From Ruminococcus hominis (lineage in GTDB: Bacteria > Bacillota > Clostridia > Lachnospirales > Lachnospiraceae), in assembly GCF_014287355.1 (NCBI RefSeq), contig NZ_JACOPE010000001.1:744001-808000 (forward strand): 64,000 nt of DNA, read 5' to 3'. Under the pieces are notes generated by a model. The model was given only the letters and a program-made list of their open reading frames with translations, did no database searches and was not told the DNA's origin. Every line of letters starts with the position of its first letter. The stretch's first letter is position 1. Positions 63,965 through 64,000 of the stretch are shown piece after piece. A program made the position numbers and the translations under genes.

Positions 63965-64000
63965 ATGAATCAGAAGGATACATTTACACTTGGCGGAAAA
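63965..64000 (+). CDS. thiG: Thiazole synthase ThiG, N-terminal part (runs off the window)
   Basis: The ATG at 63965 with AGAAGGACTT upstream reads MNQKDTFTLGGK, which agrees with the first residues of clostridial ThiG (before the conserved F-SR--LGTGKY). ThiG builds the thiazole phosphate from deoxyxylulose phosphate, dehydroglycine and ThiS thiocarboxylate. Only 12 codons are visible. The gene order after thiS and thiF supports the call. Confidence 0.75.
   Translation, partial: MNQKDTFTLGGK

Overview
The window looks like a chromosome segment of a gut Lachnospiraceae (Firmicutes, class Clostridia; the Mediterraneibacter/Blautia/Ruminococcus gnavus neighbourhood is my best guess, from recall of gene style and not from any search). 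Reasons: moderate-to-low G+C, strong AGGAGG ribosome binding sites, a CIRCE-controlled lon, many cytoplasmic plant-glycan glycosidases with GPH symporters and AraC regulators, and a TPP riboswitch ahead of thiS-thiF-thiG.

Layout. 1-10.9 kb is housekeeping: the start of a glycosyltransferase, lon behind a perfect CIRCE operator, a hemolysin III-like membrane protein, carbamate kinase, a heterodimeric ABC exporter coupled to an exported C39-like protein, aspartokinase and a PAP2 phosphatase. 10.9-12.8 kb is an intact IS3-family element (copy 1) inside a GGGGACGG hairpin repeat. 12.8-21.8 kb is a rhamnoside locus (AraC, GH3, GPH symporter, GH78, esterase). 22.2-32.8 kb is a paralogous locus (GH43, GH2, GPH symporter, AraC, GH78, broken GH43). 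Each locus has its own 20-bp-periodic direct-repeat operators. 32.8-35.5 kb holds an SGNH hydrolase, a broken ATPase gene and a tyrosine integrase. 35.7-44.5 kb is a signalling and PTS block: two membrane-tethered solute-binding proteins flank a histidine kinase and response regulator, followed by mannose-family PTS EIIA-EIIB-EIIC-EIID, a HAD phosphatase and small membrane proteins. 44.9-46.6 kb is a scarred region: a truncated IS copy 2, the C-terminal stub of a lost glycosidase, and a compact locus that has all the parts of a par/Fst-type type I toxin-antitoxin system. 46.6-50.5 kb has an SDR dehydrogenase, a 142-bp MITE-like element, a YjbR-MGMT fusion and a SpoIIE-type phosphatase receptor. 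50.6-58.9 kb is a raffinose-type operon (AraC, binding protein, two permeases, GH36, amylosucrase-like GH13). 58.9-60.7 kb is IS copy 3, again in a GGGGACGG hairpin. 60.8-62.7 kb is an HTH-ATPase-nuclease fusion. 62.7 kb to the end is the TPP riboswitch and thi operon.

How it works together. Glycosidases of all three sugar loci lack signal peptides, so oligosaccharides are probably imported (GPH symporters, or an ABC importer that borrows an ATPase encoded elsewhere) and cut inside the cell, each locus being switched by its own AraC protein. The PTS operon is probably switched by an adjacent two-component system whose ligand sensors are former transport binding proteins.

The most interesting items are the undeclared type I toxin-antitoxin locus at 46.16-46.48 kb and its orphan antitoxin copy at 21.93-22.05 kb, the two sets of AraC operators, the MITE with 9-bp flanking repeats, and repeated IS insertion into one hairpin family.
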